A DNA stretch of 64,000 nucleotides from Zygaena filipendulae (GCA_907165275.2 CAJRBF020000014.1:1-64000), one strand, 5' to 3'; positions 41,501-51,926 are shown, counted from the first letter of the stretch. Numbers and translations are program-made. The notes: generated from the letters alone by a model not told the origin.

Positions 41501-44396
41501 TCTCGCTCTCCCTTGAATGTTAAAGATACAGATGACTCGTACATGTATGAAGTTATTCACTGCGTAGGTCTCGCTCATTACTTGCAGTGTACAGAGGAGC
41601 AGAAAAGTGAATTAGTATTAAAAACTTCACAGAATGATGAGTTATTAAAACTCATACAGCTGACTATTAATGGTTGGCCGGACACTATAAAAGATGTCCC
41701 TGATGATTTAAAATATTATTATAAATTTAGAGCTGATATAACCACAGATGAGGGTTTAGTATTTTTAAAATCTAGATTAATAATACCCAAGTTGTTAAGG
41801 ATGTCTATAATGAATAAACTTCATGAAGGTCATTTAGGTATGTCTAAAATGAAGCAACTGGCAAGAACTCTCTATTACTGGCCTAAAATTGATGACCACT
41901 TAGAAAATTACTTAAGAAAATGCTTTGTATGTCAAACATATCAAAATAATAATATTAAAGAGCCGTTGTTGCCTCATGATATACCTGATCTACCTTTTTC
42001 TAAATTAGGAATTGACATCATGGAATATAGAAATAAAACCTACTTAGTATTTGTGGATTATTTTTCAAAATGGGTTGATATTAAATTAATGCATAATAAG
42101 AGTGCTGCTTGTGTTCTTATAAACTGTTTAATAGATGTTTTTTCAAATTTTGGAATTCCAAGTGAAATTGTATCAGACCATATGCCTTTTGAATCAAGGG
42201 AATGTTAAAAATTTGCCTCTGAGTTAGGATTTAAGTTTACCTTCTCGAGTCCAAGATATCCACAGTCAAATGGCATGGCAGAACGGGCTGTACAATTAAG
42301 TAAGAAAATATTAACTAAATGCTTTGAAGACAAGACTGATTTTAGGTTAGCTTTGCTTCAATACAGATCTTCGCCTGTCTCTGGTACAGATTTTTCACCA
42401 GCTCAACTATTAATGAATAGAAATTTAAAAACAAAATTGCTAGTTCCATATCAGTATTTAAAACCACAGCTAAATATTTATACTCAGTCACAATTTAATA
42501 AGACTGTAAATCCTAACTTAATTAATTATAATAGAAGAACTAGACATAGGAAAGGGTTTGCAATTGGTCAAAACATTTGGTTTAAAAAAGATGTACATAA
42601 AAATGTATGGCGTGAAGGTAAAATTATTAAATATAATGGCTATAGATCTTATAACATATTAGATAAGAATAATGTTTTGTACGAAAGAACCTCTTTCTAT
42701 ATTCGACCAGCGTGACTTGATGATTCCTCAGAGATGCTTACTCTACCTCACTGCTGGCTGACTGAATAACTTTAATGTATAATTTAAATGTATACATTTT
42801 CTTAAAGTTTTCCTTAAGAGGGGATGACGAGTTAAAGAATTAAGATTTTATTTCTTTGTGTTAAAAAATTAAGATTATATTTTGTTTTGTTAAAGAATTA
42901 AGACTTTATTTCTTTGTGTTAAAAAATTAAGATTATATTTTGTTTTGTTAAAGATTAAGATTTTATTTTGTTTGGTAAATACTCAAGTTCATAGAACATA
43001 AAACTAATTGTTGTAACAGAGATTAAGGTTCCTAAAGTTAGAAAAAATGTAATAGAATGCGTAGCTGTGTAAATTAAATATATTAAGAAAAATTCTTTGT
43101 AAAGGGGGATGATGTATTGGAACGCAGTTCAACTATACTGTGTTCACTGTAACGTACCTAATAAAACCATAGTGTGTGATCTGTGGCAACACCATTAATT
43201 GTGACTTGCTTATTAGACGGACACACACCTCGCACTACGTGTTACCTAATTTTGTACTAATTATTAATATCTATCCAAAGTAAGAAATAAACACCTCCAG
43301 ACCTCAAACCGTCTTTCAATCTTTGAACAATACAATTTGCGCAATTTTTACACTCTATTTTATGTTGATATCCAATGTCTGCAGTCTTAGGCTGCCCTTT
43401 TTCGTAAAAAAATCTTTTAATCAATTGCTTTAAAGAAGATGACTCTTCCTCTGGGAGGTGAGTGTCTATATCTGTATCGGGTATGATACAGGCACGTTTT
43501 GTTCCTGAAACCAAGATACCAAATATTTAAAGTATAACCTAACCTAACCAACAAAACGTTTCCAACGAACGGCCTAAAACTATATCTTGGCGTTCCAAAT
43601 AATAACGCTTGCTGTTTTTGGTTTTTTTAGTTCATTCAAAAAGTCAATTTGGGACTTCACTCATTTATAATTAATTAATATGTTAGCCTAACGGTAAGAC
43701 CCCTCTTCCCCGCACCACATGCGGCTGGTGTTTGCGCGGGATGTTAGATTTATCATTTAAATGTTAATGAATTCATGGCCCACTCTGTATATTAAAAATT
43801 ACCTAGTCGAACCCCCACGGTTCCAATCGCCCAAATTTGTAAGTTACTGTGGGAATTCCGGGATAAAATTACGCTACCTGTATTATTTCAGACTGTTACC
43901 TAGATCTCTGTGCCAAATTCCATTACAACAAACATCCATCAATCCAATCACATTTAAATTAATACTAGCTGTTGCCGGCAGTTTCACCCGCGTTAATTTC
44001 CGAGTTCTGAGAACTTGGTCAGAGACGACTCCTTTTTTAGAAGTCGATTAAAAAATAGCTTACGGCCTTTTCTGTATCCCTATTCCCAATTGGTCACGGC
44101 GTGAAAGCGTAACAAACAAACGCACTTTCTCATTTATATTACTACCTGTTCTACGGATTCACTCGCGAAAATTTAGTCTAGTCTAGAAGTAGAAATAATT
44201 TTTCAAATATGTCAAGATTTTTTTTGATTTTTATCCATCACAAACAAAAAACAAACAAACATACATAATACATAATGACATCTTTCTTTTATTATTTCAT
44301 TATTACTAGGTTTAAACTATATTGTAACTACACAAAACACACTAATGATAATAGTATTATACCAGTGACAACATAATGAAACTCACCTCTGTCCAT
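38531..44396 (-). CDS. Second hAT-borne gene: spliced 116-residue protein with BESS-like tail (split by gypsy)
   Basis: Exon 1 is ten bases (44396-44387, ATG GAC AGA G) before a GTGAGT donor. Exon 2 starts at 43504 after TTTCAG, runs to 43335, and resumes at 38701-38531 on the far side of the mag gypsy. The pieces total 351 bases, exactly 117 codons with the stop, in one frame. The N-terminal half has an acidic patch (DTHLPEEE) and a CKNC pair; the C-terminal half (DDRNHLFSQLLKKELKSI...RCYIDILEYLQ) resembles the BESS protein-interaction motif that often accompanies MADF/Myb-SANT-like domains, but no such DNA-binding domain is visible. The start lies only 288 bases from the right hAT end and the gene converges on the transposase, so it looks like part of the transposon. 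Function unknown. Confidence 0.65.
38702..38923 (+). repeat. mag gypsy 5' LTR
   Basis: 222 bp. Short inverted ends TGTATTG/CAATACA. Followed at once by the tRNA-Ser primer site. Confidence 0.93.
39060..39965 (+). CDS. mag gypsy gag
   Basis: 301 residues. The N-terminal two thirds are a helical retrotransposon gag domain (CWPQWQRFKDSFRNFI, KYFKPKQNEV, FDSFYTKLRKLVENC, RDRILIGVRD). Residues about 250-285 hold two CCHC knuckles in tandem (CLKCKTEHGPRNC, CSRCHKPNHFSVGC), the arrangement of mag-clade gag. The frame is open to the stop at 39963-39965; protease follows in the next frame segment. Confidence 0.92.
   Translation: MNTNSDNVEIIDHVGAIQYNMPRDLNLDDLDDCWPQWQRFKDSFRNFIVAAGFERLSETRKAAILINCIGHKAQELYFNVLKSEEKTKLEEIIEIFDKYFKPKQNEVINSFNFNKTYQEGEGETFDSFYTKLRKLVENCNFGEHKERMLRDRILIGVRDRRIQQKLLEVKDLTLAHTVDVCRSAELSKEYVKTLNNPTKEVMAVQSQSQSRSPSTTSNKDKYKKFKNVKNNNNNFQNNKFYNSKLYMCLKCKTEHGPRNCPAYGKICSRCHKPNHFSVGCTFKNNVHNITDVQNSNNNNNL
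40032..40911 (+). pseudogene. mag gypsy protease and RT N-terminal half
   Basis: Protease: LFKCDTGAQVNVIS (DTG). A stop at about 40284 separates it from the RT frame. RT: RVPNALMTRLAEKL, SLRICLDPKDLNK and YFSVLDLSDGFYNIKL (motif A), then FLRLPFGLSVAPEIFQ. At about 40895 a deletion removes the YxDD motif: GDIPGVV is followed by HDAILNKVF in another frame. Hence no catalytic RT. Confidence 0.88.
41022..42715 (+). pseudogene. mag gypsy RT thumb, RNase H remnant and integrase
   Basis: 41022-41290: thumb (LQIFLGMINYLRKFIPNMANI). RNase H has lost its first half: frame breaks near 41300, and the second half is seen in VLNDHKPLESLLKK. 41366-42208: integrase zinc region (HEGHLGMSKMKQLAR...CFVCQTYQ) and catalytic core (LGIDIMEY). 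A nonsense TAA at 42206-42208 follows SDHMPFESREC, and the frame then continues (SSPRYPQSNGMAERAVQLS) to the end at 42715. Non-functional. Confidence 0.88.
43113..43334 (+). repeat. mag gypsy 3' LTR
   Basis: 222 bp, preceded by aaagggggatga. About four mismatches to the 5' LTR. Confidence 0.92.
43505..44386 (-). other. Intron of the second hAT gene, with small repeat insertions
   Basis: GTGAGT...TTTCAG. It contains a SINE-like stretch (ttagcctaacggtaagacc at 43683) and a Helitron-like 3' end in reverse (actagctgttgccggcagtttcacccgcg near 43966). No ORF of note. Confidence 0.55.
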
Positions 44397-44519
44397 TTTA
44401 TACTAAATTAACCACTATTTGTCAGGAACTGTTCTTCACTGCGCTGATCGACTGAACGAACTAAAACTACTTAAAATATACGCAAAAGAAGCGTCAAACG
44501 TATCGTCTCTTTCTTAGAG

Positions 44520-44684
44520 AACCTTTAAATCGAATGATATGGAACGGGTATATTGGAACCTTTAATTATCGGTTCCAGTATCGGTACACAAGGAACCGGA
44601 ACAGAACCGGAACCGAAAAGGGAACCTTTTTTGGAACCGAAATGAAGAACCGGAACCCATATTGGTACCGGTTTTCAATCCCTG
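44520..44684. repeat. hAT right terminal region with GGAACC-type subterminal repeats
   Basis: Contains about ten ggaacc/ggttcc motifs (from ggaacctttaattatcgg to aaccggaaccc), then the terminal repeat. This matches the composition of the left end. Confidence 0.75.
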
Positions 44685-44886
44685 ATTTTTAACCACCACA
44701 AGACGTGACCGTGAGACAGAGACTTCTTAGCTAATCTTGTATTTTGAATAATATTTAGTATAAAAACTAAGTGATAGCGAGTAATTATGAAAAATCCACG
44801 AGGGGTGCATTAATTGTTCCCTCCGACTGCGATATTTACGCTGGCAGTCGTCCTGAGAAACAGATTCATTTATTGACACCTAGGCT

Positions 44887-44941
44887 TAGCTTGACTTGAC
44901 GTGACTTGACTTGACTTGACTTGACGTTAGCTTGACGTGAT
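44887..44941. repeat. (TTGAC)n short tandem repeat
   Basis: Runs of cttga/cttgacgt between the hAT and the CsRn1 gypsy. The rest of 44693-45085 has no visible gene. Confidence 0.85.
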
Positions 44942-45085
44942 TAGCACTTGTTTTGTTTTAAATGTGTAAAAAGCGATTACTTACCCAGTGGTCACCTTTT
45001 AATTAAGTAATTTTTTTAATAATTCTCGAGGTACACTAAAACGGGTCCACGAAACTTCAGTACCTTATTTTAAAAAGCTTGAAGT

Positions 45086-45315
45086 TGTAGCGTCTCAGCA
45101 ATCTTGTACGCTGACGCACTACTTTTGGTTATGCTAATTAACGCGAGCCGCGGTCTCAACAGACCCCTCCTAGCCTCTGCGGCGTGCGCTCGCGCACCTT
45201 GTAAACTAACTTTAAGTACTACACAGTAAGCTCGGAACACAAAAATAAACAACTATAGATTTGTCAGAAACAGTTTCTTTTATTTAATCAGCCGAACCGA
45301 GCACAGTGCAGTAAA
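45086..45315 (+). repeat. CsRn1 gypsy 5' LTR
   Basis: 230 bp, tgtagcgtctc...cagtgcagtaaa; AATAAA at 45243. The tRNA-Trp primer site begins two bases after it. Confidence 0.95.
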
Positions 45316-45434
45316 GTGGTGACCTCGACGTGATCAATCTACCTAAGTGATTTTTCGTGATCAACCTACGGATTTTTGGCGATAGACTACGTGCTTATTC
45401 GTGAGTTTTTACCGAATATTCGAATTCTATCGAA

Positions 45435-46250
45435 ATGGCTGAAGAGAAGACAACGCGCGAGATAATCGACATCTCGGCGATTTCGCTGGCATCGACTATT
45501 CCCGAGTTCTGGACGAGACACCCCAGACTATGGTTCTACAGAATTGAAGCGGTGCTGGCGCCGCAGAGACTAGGGGATGTCTCCAAATTCGACCTGGTAG
45601 TATCGAAATTAAGCGCCGACGTAATCGGGCAAATTACCGATTTTTTAGAGGATCCGCCACAAACCAATAAATACGAGGCGGTTAAAGCTAAGTTACTTAA
45701 GATTTTCGAAGACTCCAAACACCGGCAGATAGAGAAATTGATCAGCGAGATGGAGCTCGGCGACCAGAAGCCAACTCAACTGCTTCGGAAGATGAGAGCC
45801 CTGGCACGCAACAAGCTGCCAGACGACACCTTGAGAGTGCTATGGCAGAACCTATTGCCAGCCACAGTACGAGCCGTGCTTGCGGTAACAGAGACCAAGG
45901 ACTTGGCTAAGTTAGCGTCGGTTGCAGACGACGTTCTAGAAGCAGCCAAGAGCAGCACCGTTGCGGCAGTATCGCAGCAACCGGAACCCCCGACGGCGAA
46001 CGAGACAACGATTCTGGCAGAAATCGCGAAAATTAACGTGCGTCTCAATAAGCTAGGTAACCGGGAATCGCCGAGGTCATCTCGCCGTCCAGGTTTCCGC
46101 CGAAGCACGAGATCAAGGGACAGGAGCGTTTCCGTTCGTCGGACACCACGAGATTCCGATTGGCTATGTTTTTATCACTTTCGATACGCAGATAAAGCGC
46201 GAAAGTGTATAGAGCCGTGTGCGGGGAAAAAGAAGAAATCGGAAAACTAG
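45435..46250 (+). CDS. CsRn1 gypsy gag with CHCC finger
   Basis: 271 residues. The start ATG at 45435 is the first after the LTR. A helical capsid-like core (FWTRHPRLWFYRIEAVL, KLISEMELGDQKPTQLLRKM) is followed by an arginine-rich stretch and the finger CFYHFRYADKARKCIEPC near residues 245-262. This Cys-His-Cys-Cys pattern, instead of the usual CCHC, is typical of CsRn1-clade gags. The last codons run through a purine-rich tract (46222-46238, ggggaaaaagaagaaa) where pol, in the -1 frame, overlaps by 46 bases; this is the likely frameshift site. Confidence 0.95.
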   Translation: MAEEKTTREIIDISAISLASTIPEFWTRHPRLWFYRIEAVLAPQRLGDVSKFDLVVSKLSADVIGQITDFLEDPPQTNKYEAVKAKLLKIFEDSKHRQIEKLISEMELGDQKPTQLLRKMRALARNKLPDDTLRVLWQNLLPATVRAVLAVTETKDLAKLASVADDVLEAAKSSTVAAVSQQPEPPTANETTILAEIAKINVRLNKLGNRESPRSSRRPGFRRSTRSRDRSVSVRRTPRDSDWLCFYHFRYADKARKCIEPCAGKKKKSEN

Positions 46251-46836
46251 GGACGGTGCAACAGTCGGCGGAAGTTTGCACCGTTGCTTCAACGAACCGC
46301 CTATGTGTATACGATAAGAACAGCGGATTAAATTTTTTAGTGGATACCGGAGCCGACGTTTCCGTGATTCCGGTGACGAAGAAAAACAAATTATCGTCGG
46401 AATGTGCTTATAAACTCTATGCAGCGAATGGTACGCCGATAAAGACTTATGGTGTTAAATCGTTAGTGCTGAACTTAAAATTACGACGTGTGTTTCGTTG
46501 GGAGTTTATTATCGCAGATGTACAGCAACCCATTATCGGCGCCGACTTCCTGAGCTTCCACAAGCTGCTGGTGGACGTAGGAGGCCGGAAGCTGATCGAT
46601 CAGGTCACGAATTTGAACGTTGTAACCTCTATTGTAAGTAGTTTACAACCCTCTTTAAAAACCTTAGAGTGTAATCATAAATATCAGGATGATATATCTA
46701 AGTATCCGGATATTACTAGGCCCACATCTTTCAAGGAGCCCCCGAAGCATTCGGTTTTTCATTACATCGAAACGACCGGATCACCGGTACACGCGCGGGC
46801 AAGGCCGTTACCGCCTGATCGCTACCTTAGGGTTAA
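46205..46836 (+). CDS. CsRn1 gypsy pol, 5' part (protease to RT edge)
   Basis: The open -1 frame overlapping gag. Protease motif LNFLVDTGADVSVIPV near 46330, then IIGADFLSFHKLLVD (the conserved GADFL segment), then the linker HYIETTGSPVHARARPLPPDRY typical of the entry to RT. It is interrupted at the TTAA at 46833-46836; the first base after it belongs to the insertion. Removing the insertion and one TTAA restores the frame to 49358, which I checked by length (2521 bases, remainder 1, matching the two frames). Confidence 0.93.
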
Positions 46837-49353
46837 GGGCCTATAGGAGGCTAGAACTGCCCCACCTCTCACTTTTGAACCTGTATATCAATAAATGTAT
46901 TCAATCAATAATATTGAAAAAAATATATAGTAAAGTTAAGGATATACACTAAGTCCTATGTGATGTTAAAACACGATTACTAAAAATTTTCTCGATAGAA
47001 AAAAATCACAAACTTCCCTCTGATTTATACAAATAAACCGCAGAAGTCAATGAATCATTTATTCATACTAATTAAACTTTGTATAGAAACTCAACATAAT
47101 ACAATACGTGTACTATGTGATCTCAATTGAAAATTATGTTTTTTTGTTTTTTGTTAGAAATTAAATTCTGATATATTGCGAGTTCACCGCGTTCACCGCT
47201 TGAATTCAGTCGCGCTCCGGCATTCGAAAGGGGAACCCGCGTCGCTTGTCGTCTCTTACACCGACTTATCACCTAAGAAATTAAAAGTGCAGTGAAATGG
47301 GAAATAATCGGAACAAGAAAAAAAAAAGACGGAATTGGAGAATAGAAACCGCTAAAAACATGAATAAAATATTAAAGTAAGTACCTATCTACGTATATAT
47401 AATATAAGTTATAAAATGTTTGTTTGCACCTACCTACTTTGTGTCTGATTATGGTTTGTTGACATGAAACATGATTAAAAAAATGAAATAGGTAATGTAC
47501 CTATTTATAGTAGTGTGATGAGCAAATAAGTAAAGTAGGTAGAACTGTTACGTAATCGTATTGTTCCCACCTAACTACAATACATTGTTCATTTTCAGAA
47601 ATAGACAAATATTGCTCGAAACTGACTGTAATAAAGAAAATGTACCTGAAGTGGACCTGTGCCCGTGAGTATCATCTAGCTAAGTAAATAAATACACAAA
47701 TGTTTTCAGAAATAGAGTAACCACAGGTTCTTAGGTACTTACCTAGTTCACTTCCATGTCCATGACTGATTTTCACAATCCAAAAAGTTGCGGGTTCGAA
47801 TCTCTGCCTGGTCGCAAGTTTTTTGCTTTTTTTTTATTTTAGTGTAATTTGTTTAGTTACTATTTTTTTCTTTTATTTTTTAAAAGTTATTTTATTATTA
47901 CTTTATTGTTATTTGTAGGTATACCTAAATATAAACTTTTTTTATCTTTTTAGGAAAAAAGGAAACTCGCTGCAGAAGAACAAGATGAGAACGTCCCAAA
48001 TCTAGGAAAAAATAAAAAATTCGATCCTTCAACAAGTTCAAAGTGAGTTTCACCTAGTTACCTATGTACAGGGAGTACATTACACTACATATTATGATGG
48101 CTTCATTCAGATCGCCGCGCGCGCCGGCCGGCCGGTTGTGTGATCGTGTATTTACACTTTGCACATTGCATTGCACCACAGCACCATGCGAAAAAAATAT
48201 AGTCTAGGAGCTTGTGGTGCAGTATGGGTGCAGTAGATCAACTAACTAAACTTATTTAGTTAACCTAACTGTAACCTAGTTAGCTAACCTGTTTCCTTGT
48301 TTTCATCTGTTTCTTGTTTTCTCCATTTTGTCACTTTGTTACCGGTTATCGGATTTGATCAAGGTATAGATACATAATATGGAAACAGTATTAATCTAAG
48401 CGTTCTACTTATGCGGAGCAGTAGGGTTTCTCCCTGATGTGGAACTCAGATCCTGATGATCTTGATATGGGACCAATGGGAAACTATAAGCTTTCAAATA
48501 AAAAAAGAATCATCAAAATCGGTGTAGTTTATCAATCGATTTTACATGTACATACACTTATAAAATAAATAAATGAATATACAAACATACAAATTGTGAA
48601 CCTCCTCCTTTTTTGAAGTCGGTTAATAATAAAACTTGCTCCTAATGTAAAAACTGTACTTTTCTGAAAACTGCATCAAAATCAGTTCAGGCAGATGCAT
48701 GATAATCGCGGACAAACATACATACATACTGTTCAAACTCATAACCTTTTACAAAACCTGCTCTTAAGTGTAATAAATACTTTTCCGAAAACCGCATCAA
48801 AATCGGTTCAGTCAAAAGCAAGATTATCATGGAAAAACATAAATACAGTCATACAAGTCAAACAGAGAACCTCCTTTTTTGAAGTCGGTTAAATAAAGAA
48901 CAACTGGTTACCTTATTGTTTAAAAGCAATCTTCCGGGCTAGGTATTTTACATTTTTTATTTATTTAAAAATACAGTCATTTTACTGTTACTTACTGTGA
49001 TTGTTACAATAAACAAATTGTATGAATAAATTTTTCTAGTAAATTTACATAGTTTTATTTAATATTGTGATGATATTGTGTGATAAAATTTGTGCCTGGG
49101 CTCCGGGTCTATAATTTGTCTAATCTGAAATGACGTGCGCAACACAACCTCCCGCTATCGCTTGCACCGCAGTTTATTGTAGTACGAGGAAAATCTGTTA
49201 GATGTCGTTCTAAGCATTATAATTAGTAATAGTAATACTTTTTAAAAGATGGCGCTTTTATAACTCAAATGTCGTAATTACACAGAGGTGAGTCAGGTAG
49301 GGTGGGACGAAAGAAAGCTCGCGCGCCCAAGGTTATTGGCGTGGGGGAGCCCC
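46837..49353 (+). mobile_element. 2.5-kb TTAA-flanked insertion (piggyBac-like, non-autonomous?)
   Basis: Sits in pol between TTAA at 46833-46836 and TTAA at 49354-49357; collapsing them restores the pol frame. The ends start gggcct on the left and, reversed, ggggct on the right, with a related ccccacc/ctcac segment 20-60 bases in; the terminal repeats are weak. TTAA duplication is the hallmark of piggyBac-type transposases, but no transposase is encoded. The insertion carries a promoter-like segment, exon-like pieces (47297-48042) and two lepidopteran repeat ends (48599, 48872). Confidence 0.65.
47297..48042 (+). other. Exon-like pieces inside the TTAA insertion
   Basis: ATG at 47297 (MGNNRNKKKKRRNW...) to a GTAAGT donor at 47377; TTTTCAG acceptor, segment 47599-47664 (NRQILLETDCNKENVPEVDLC), then a GTGAGT donor; TTTTTAG acceptor, segment 47954-48042, then a GTGAGT donor. 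The first two join in phase. The third is open as EKRKLAAEEQDENVPNLG, but in the expected phase it meets a stop, so either a base is lost in its A-run or the model is wrong. It is lysine-rich and low in complexity, with no known domain. This could be a captured 5' gene end or the start of a decayed transposon gene. Confidence 0.4.
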
Positions 49354-49357
49354 TTAA

Positions 49358-51926
49358 GGAAGAGTTTCGAGTCATGCAGGAGTTGGGCATATGTAGGCCT
49401 AGTAAAAGTCCGTGGTCGAGTGCTTTACATTGTGTACCTAAAGCTAATGGTCAGTTAAGACCTTGTGGTGATTACAGAAGTCTTAACGCGAAAACTAAAC
49501 CTGACCGTTATCCAATACCTAGGTTGCATGATTTTATATATATACTCGCGAACAAAACTATATTTACTAAGTTAGATATTAATAGAGCTTATCATTTTAT
49601 ACCGATTCATCCCGACGACGTAGAAAAAACCGCGATAATCACACCGTTCGGATTATTCGAGTTCACCAGAATGAGTTTCGGTTTAAGGAACGCAGCTCAA
49701 ACGTTTCAGCGATTTATGAGCACAACTGTACTAGCAGGGTTAGATTTTTTATTTTCTTATATTGATGACGTCATCATAGCTAGTGATAACGAACAACAGC
49801 ATGTGGAGCATCTAGAGGCTATATTCAAAAGGTTTAGCGAATTCGGAATTACTATTAATCTCTCGAAATGCGAATTTGGACAGGAAAAAGTAAGTTTTTT
49901 GGGATTTGAAGTCACCCGGAGTGGCATTACGCCTTTGCAGTCTAGAGTGCAGGCGATAATAGATTTTCCTAAACCTCAGACGGTCGAAGAATTAAGGCGA
50001 TTTTTAGGTATGGTTAATTTTTATAGAGGACACATTCCACACGCAGTAGAGTCGCAAATGGAACTTAATAAGTATATACATCATTCGAAGAAACGCGATA
50101 AGACTAAGGTACAGTGGGATAGTAAAGCGAACGAAGCGTTTGATAAATGTAAGCTCGACCTGCAAAAGGCAGTTACTTTGTCACATCCTCGTTGCGATGT
50201 TCCCATATCTTTAATGTGTGACGCATCGGATACTTGTGTAGGTGCGGTATTACAACAACAGATTGACGGAAAATGGTTACCGTTAGGTTATTTCTCTAAG
50301 AAGTTGTCGGATACACAGAGGAAGTATAGTACTTATGATCGCGAACTTTTAGCAATTTACATGGCAGTTCAGTATTTCAGGAAGTTATTCGAGGGTAGAG
50401 AATTAATTATATTTACTGACCATAAACCTTTGACTTACGTTTTTTCAAAATTAAATAGTAGTAATGAAACGCCGAGGCGCATGAGACATTTATTGTTTAT
50501 TAGTGAGTTCACAACTGACATCCGACACGTTACCGGGTTGAGCAATGTAGTTGCTGACTCGCTTTCACGTGTCGCCGAGTTGTTTTGTCCAGCGCCTATC
50601 GACTACCTAGAATTAGCCACGGCACAGGAAGCAGACGATTATATTACACATATTCTAGCGACTGGAAAACAGTGTAATAGTCACGTACGCTTAAAGAAAT
50701 TGCAAAGTCCGATATGTAATAAACCGATCTATTGCGAAATTTCAACAGATAGAGTTCGTCCTTATTTACCTGAAAATTTCAGGCGGAAAGCTTTTGATAG
50801 TGTACATAATTTAAGCCACCCTGGCATTAGAGCGTCAAAGAAATTAGTCTCGCAGAAGTATTTCTGGCCAGGGCTGAATAAAGACGTAAGCAGGTGGTCC
50901 AAGACCTGTGTAGCATGTCAGAAAGCGAAAATTCAGAGACATACTATCTCAGACTTGGGACAGTTTCCCACACAGGATAGATTCGAGCACATACACATAG
51001 ATATTGTAGGCCCGTTGCGAATCTCTGAAGATGGTTTTAGGTATTGCCTTACGATAATTGATAGATTTACCAGATGGCCGGAAGCCATTCCTTTGAAAGA
51101 AATTACAGCTAAAAACGTAGCGAAAGCGTTATTCGAGACATGGATTTCACGTTTTGGTTGTCCTGTTAAACTTACGAGTGACCAGGGCAGGCAATTCGAG
51201 AGCGATTTGTTTAAGGAATTAATGAAGGTAATGGGTATACAAAAGATACGTACCACAGCGTACCATCCACAGAGTAATGGAATAGTGGAGAGATGGCATA
51301 GATCGATGAAAGTAGCTTTAATGGCTAGATTAGATTCAAATTCCTGGATTGACGAATTACCTACAGTTTTATTAGGCTTGCGAGCAGCTGTTAGGAGTGA
51401 TACCGGATATAGCGCCGCAGAGTTAACGTACGGAAAAACTGTGAGGTTACCAGGTGATTTTTATTCTCCGAATCAAGAATACGATATACTAACATATGTA
51501 AGTAAATTGCAAGAAACAATACGCAACTTTAGAACCTCTATTCGAAGTAATAGGAAACGTACTACCTTTATTCATCCAGAGTTGAAAACGTGTAAATATG
51601 TTTTCGTTCGGAACGATTTCGTCCGTAAACCGTTACAACCTCCTTATGAAGGCCCTTACCGCGTCATAAGAAGGAGAGACAAGCATTATGTAGTCGAATT
51701 TCCGAACAGAGAAACATGCATTTCGATCGATCGATTGAAACCAGCTTTTGTACTGGATGACGAGTCAGTGGTAGAAAACGATGAAAATTTAAATGTTACT
51801 GCGGATGTTATAGTAAATAAGAATCGTTCGAAAAATCCTGTTTCCTCTAAGGAGAAGTTACCTTACGTAACGCGAAGTGGACGAGTAGTGAAGAGAACAC
51901 GATTTTTCGACGACATAGATTGTTAG
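49358..51926 (+). CDS. CsRn1 gypsy pol, 3' part (RT, RNase H, integrase)
   Basis: About 855 residues continuing from 46836. [31 protein letters not shown] (motif A), [17 protein letters not shown] and the catalytic YIDDVIIAS. RNase [39 protein letters not shown] and VVADSLSR. Integrase: zinc region [13 protein letters not shown]...CVACQKAK; catalytic D in HIDIVGPL, D in [11 protein letters not shown] and E in [13 protein letters not shown]. The C-terminal part ([19 protein letters not shown]) is present. All catalytic residues are intact and there is no stop. An upstream in-frame ATG at 49302 lies in the insertion and is not the native start. Confidence 0.95.

Larger units (their letters stand above)
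38702..43334 (+). mobile_element. mag-type Ty3/gypsy retrotransposon, defective
   Basis: LTRs of 222 bp at 38702-38923 and 43113-43334 (TGTATTGG...AACAATACA) with about four differences. The primer site at 38924 reads TGGCGCAGTCGGTAGGAT, complementary to the 3' end of a tRNA-Ser with one mismatch, as in mag elements. A polypurine tract aaaggggga lies at 43101-43109. Coding order is gag, PR, RT, RNase H, IN. RT and RNase H are deleted in part and IN has a stop. No target duplication (left tgcaa, right atttg). Confidence 0.93.
15738..44684 (+). mobile_element. hAT DNA transposon expanded by nested insertions
   Basis: The left end CAGGGATTGAAAA (15738-15750) pairs with the right end TTTTCAATCCCTG (44672-44684) with one mismatch. 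Both are flanked by the same 8 bases, ATTTTTAA (15730-15737 and 44685-44692), the expected hAT target duplication. It holds a BED/hATC transposase gene on the plus strand and a spliced gene on the minus strand. Nested inside are a Copia element, a coding-less LTR element, a mag gypsy, LINE fragments and smaller repeats. Without the three LTR elements the transposon would be about 8 kb. Confidence 0.95.

Noticed and set aside
47790..47820. Possible tRNA gene or SINE head (gcgggttcgaatctc box B)
   Set aside because: No A box at the right distance and no fold; at best a SINE remnant.
49302..49357. ATG at 49302 as the native start of gypsy pol
   Set aside because: It lies in the TTAA insertion; pol really enters from 46836, as the frame arithmetic shows.
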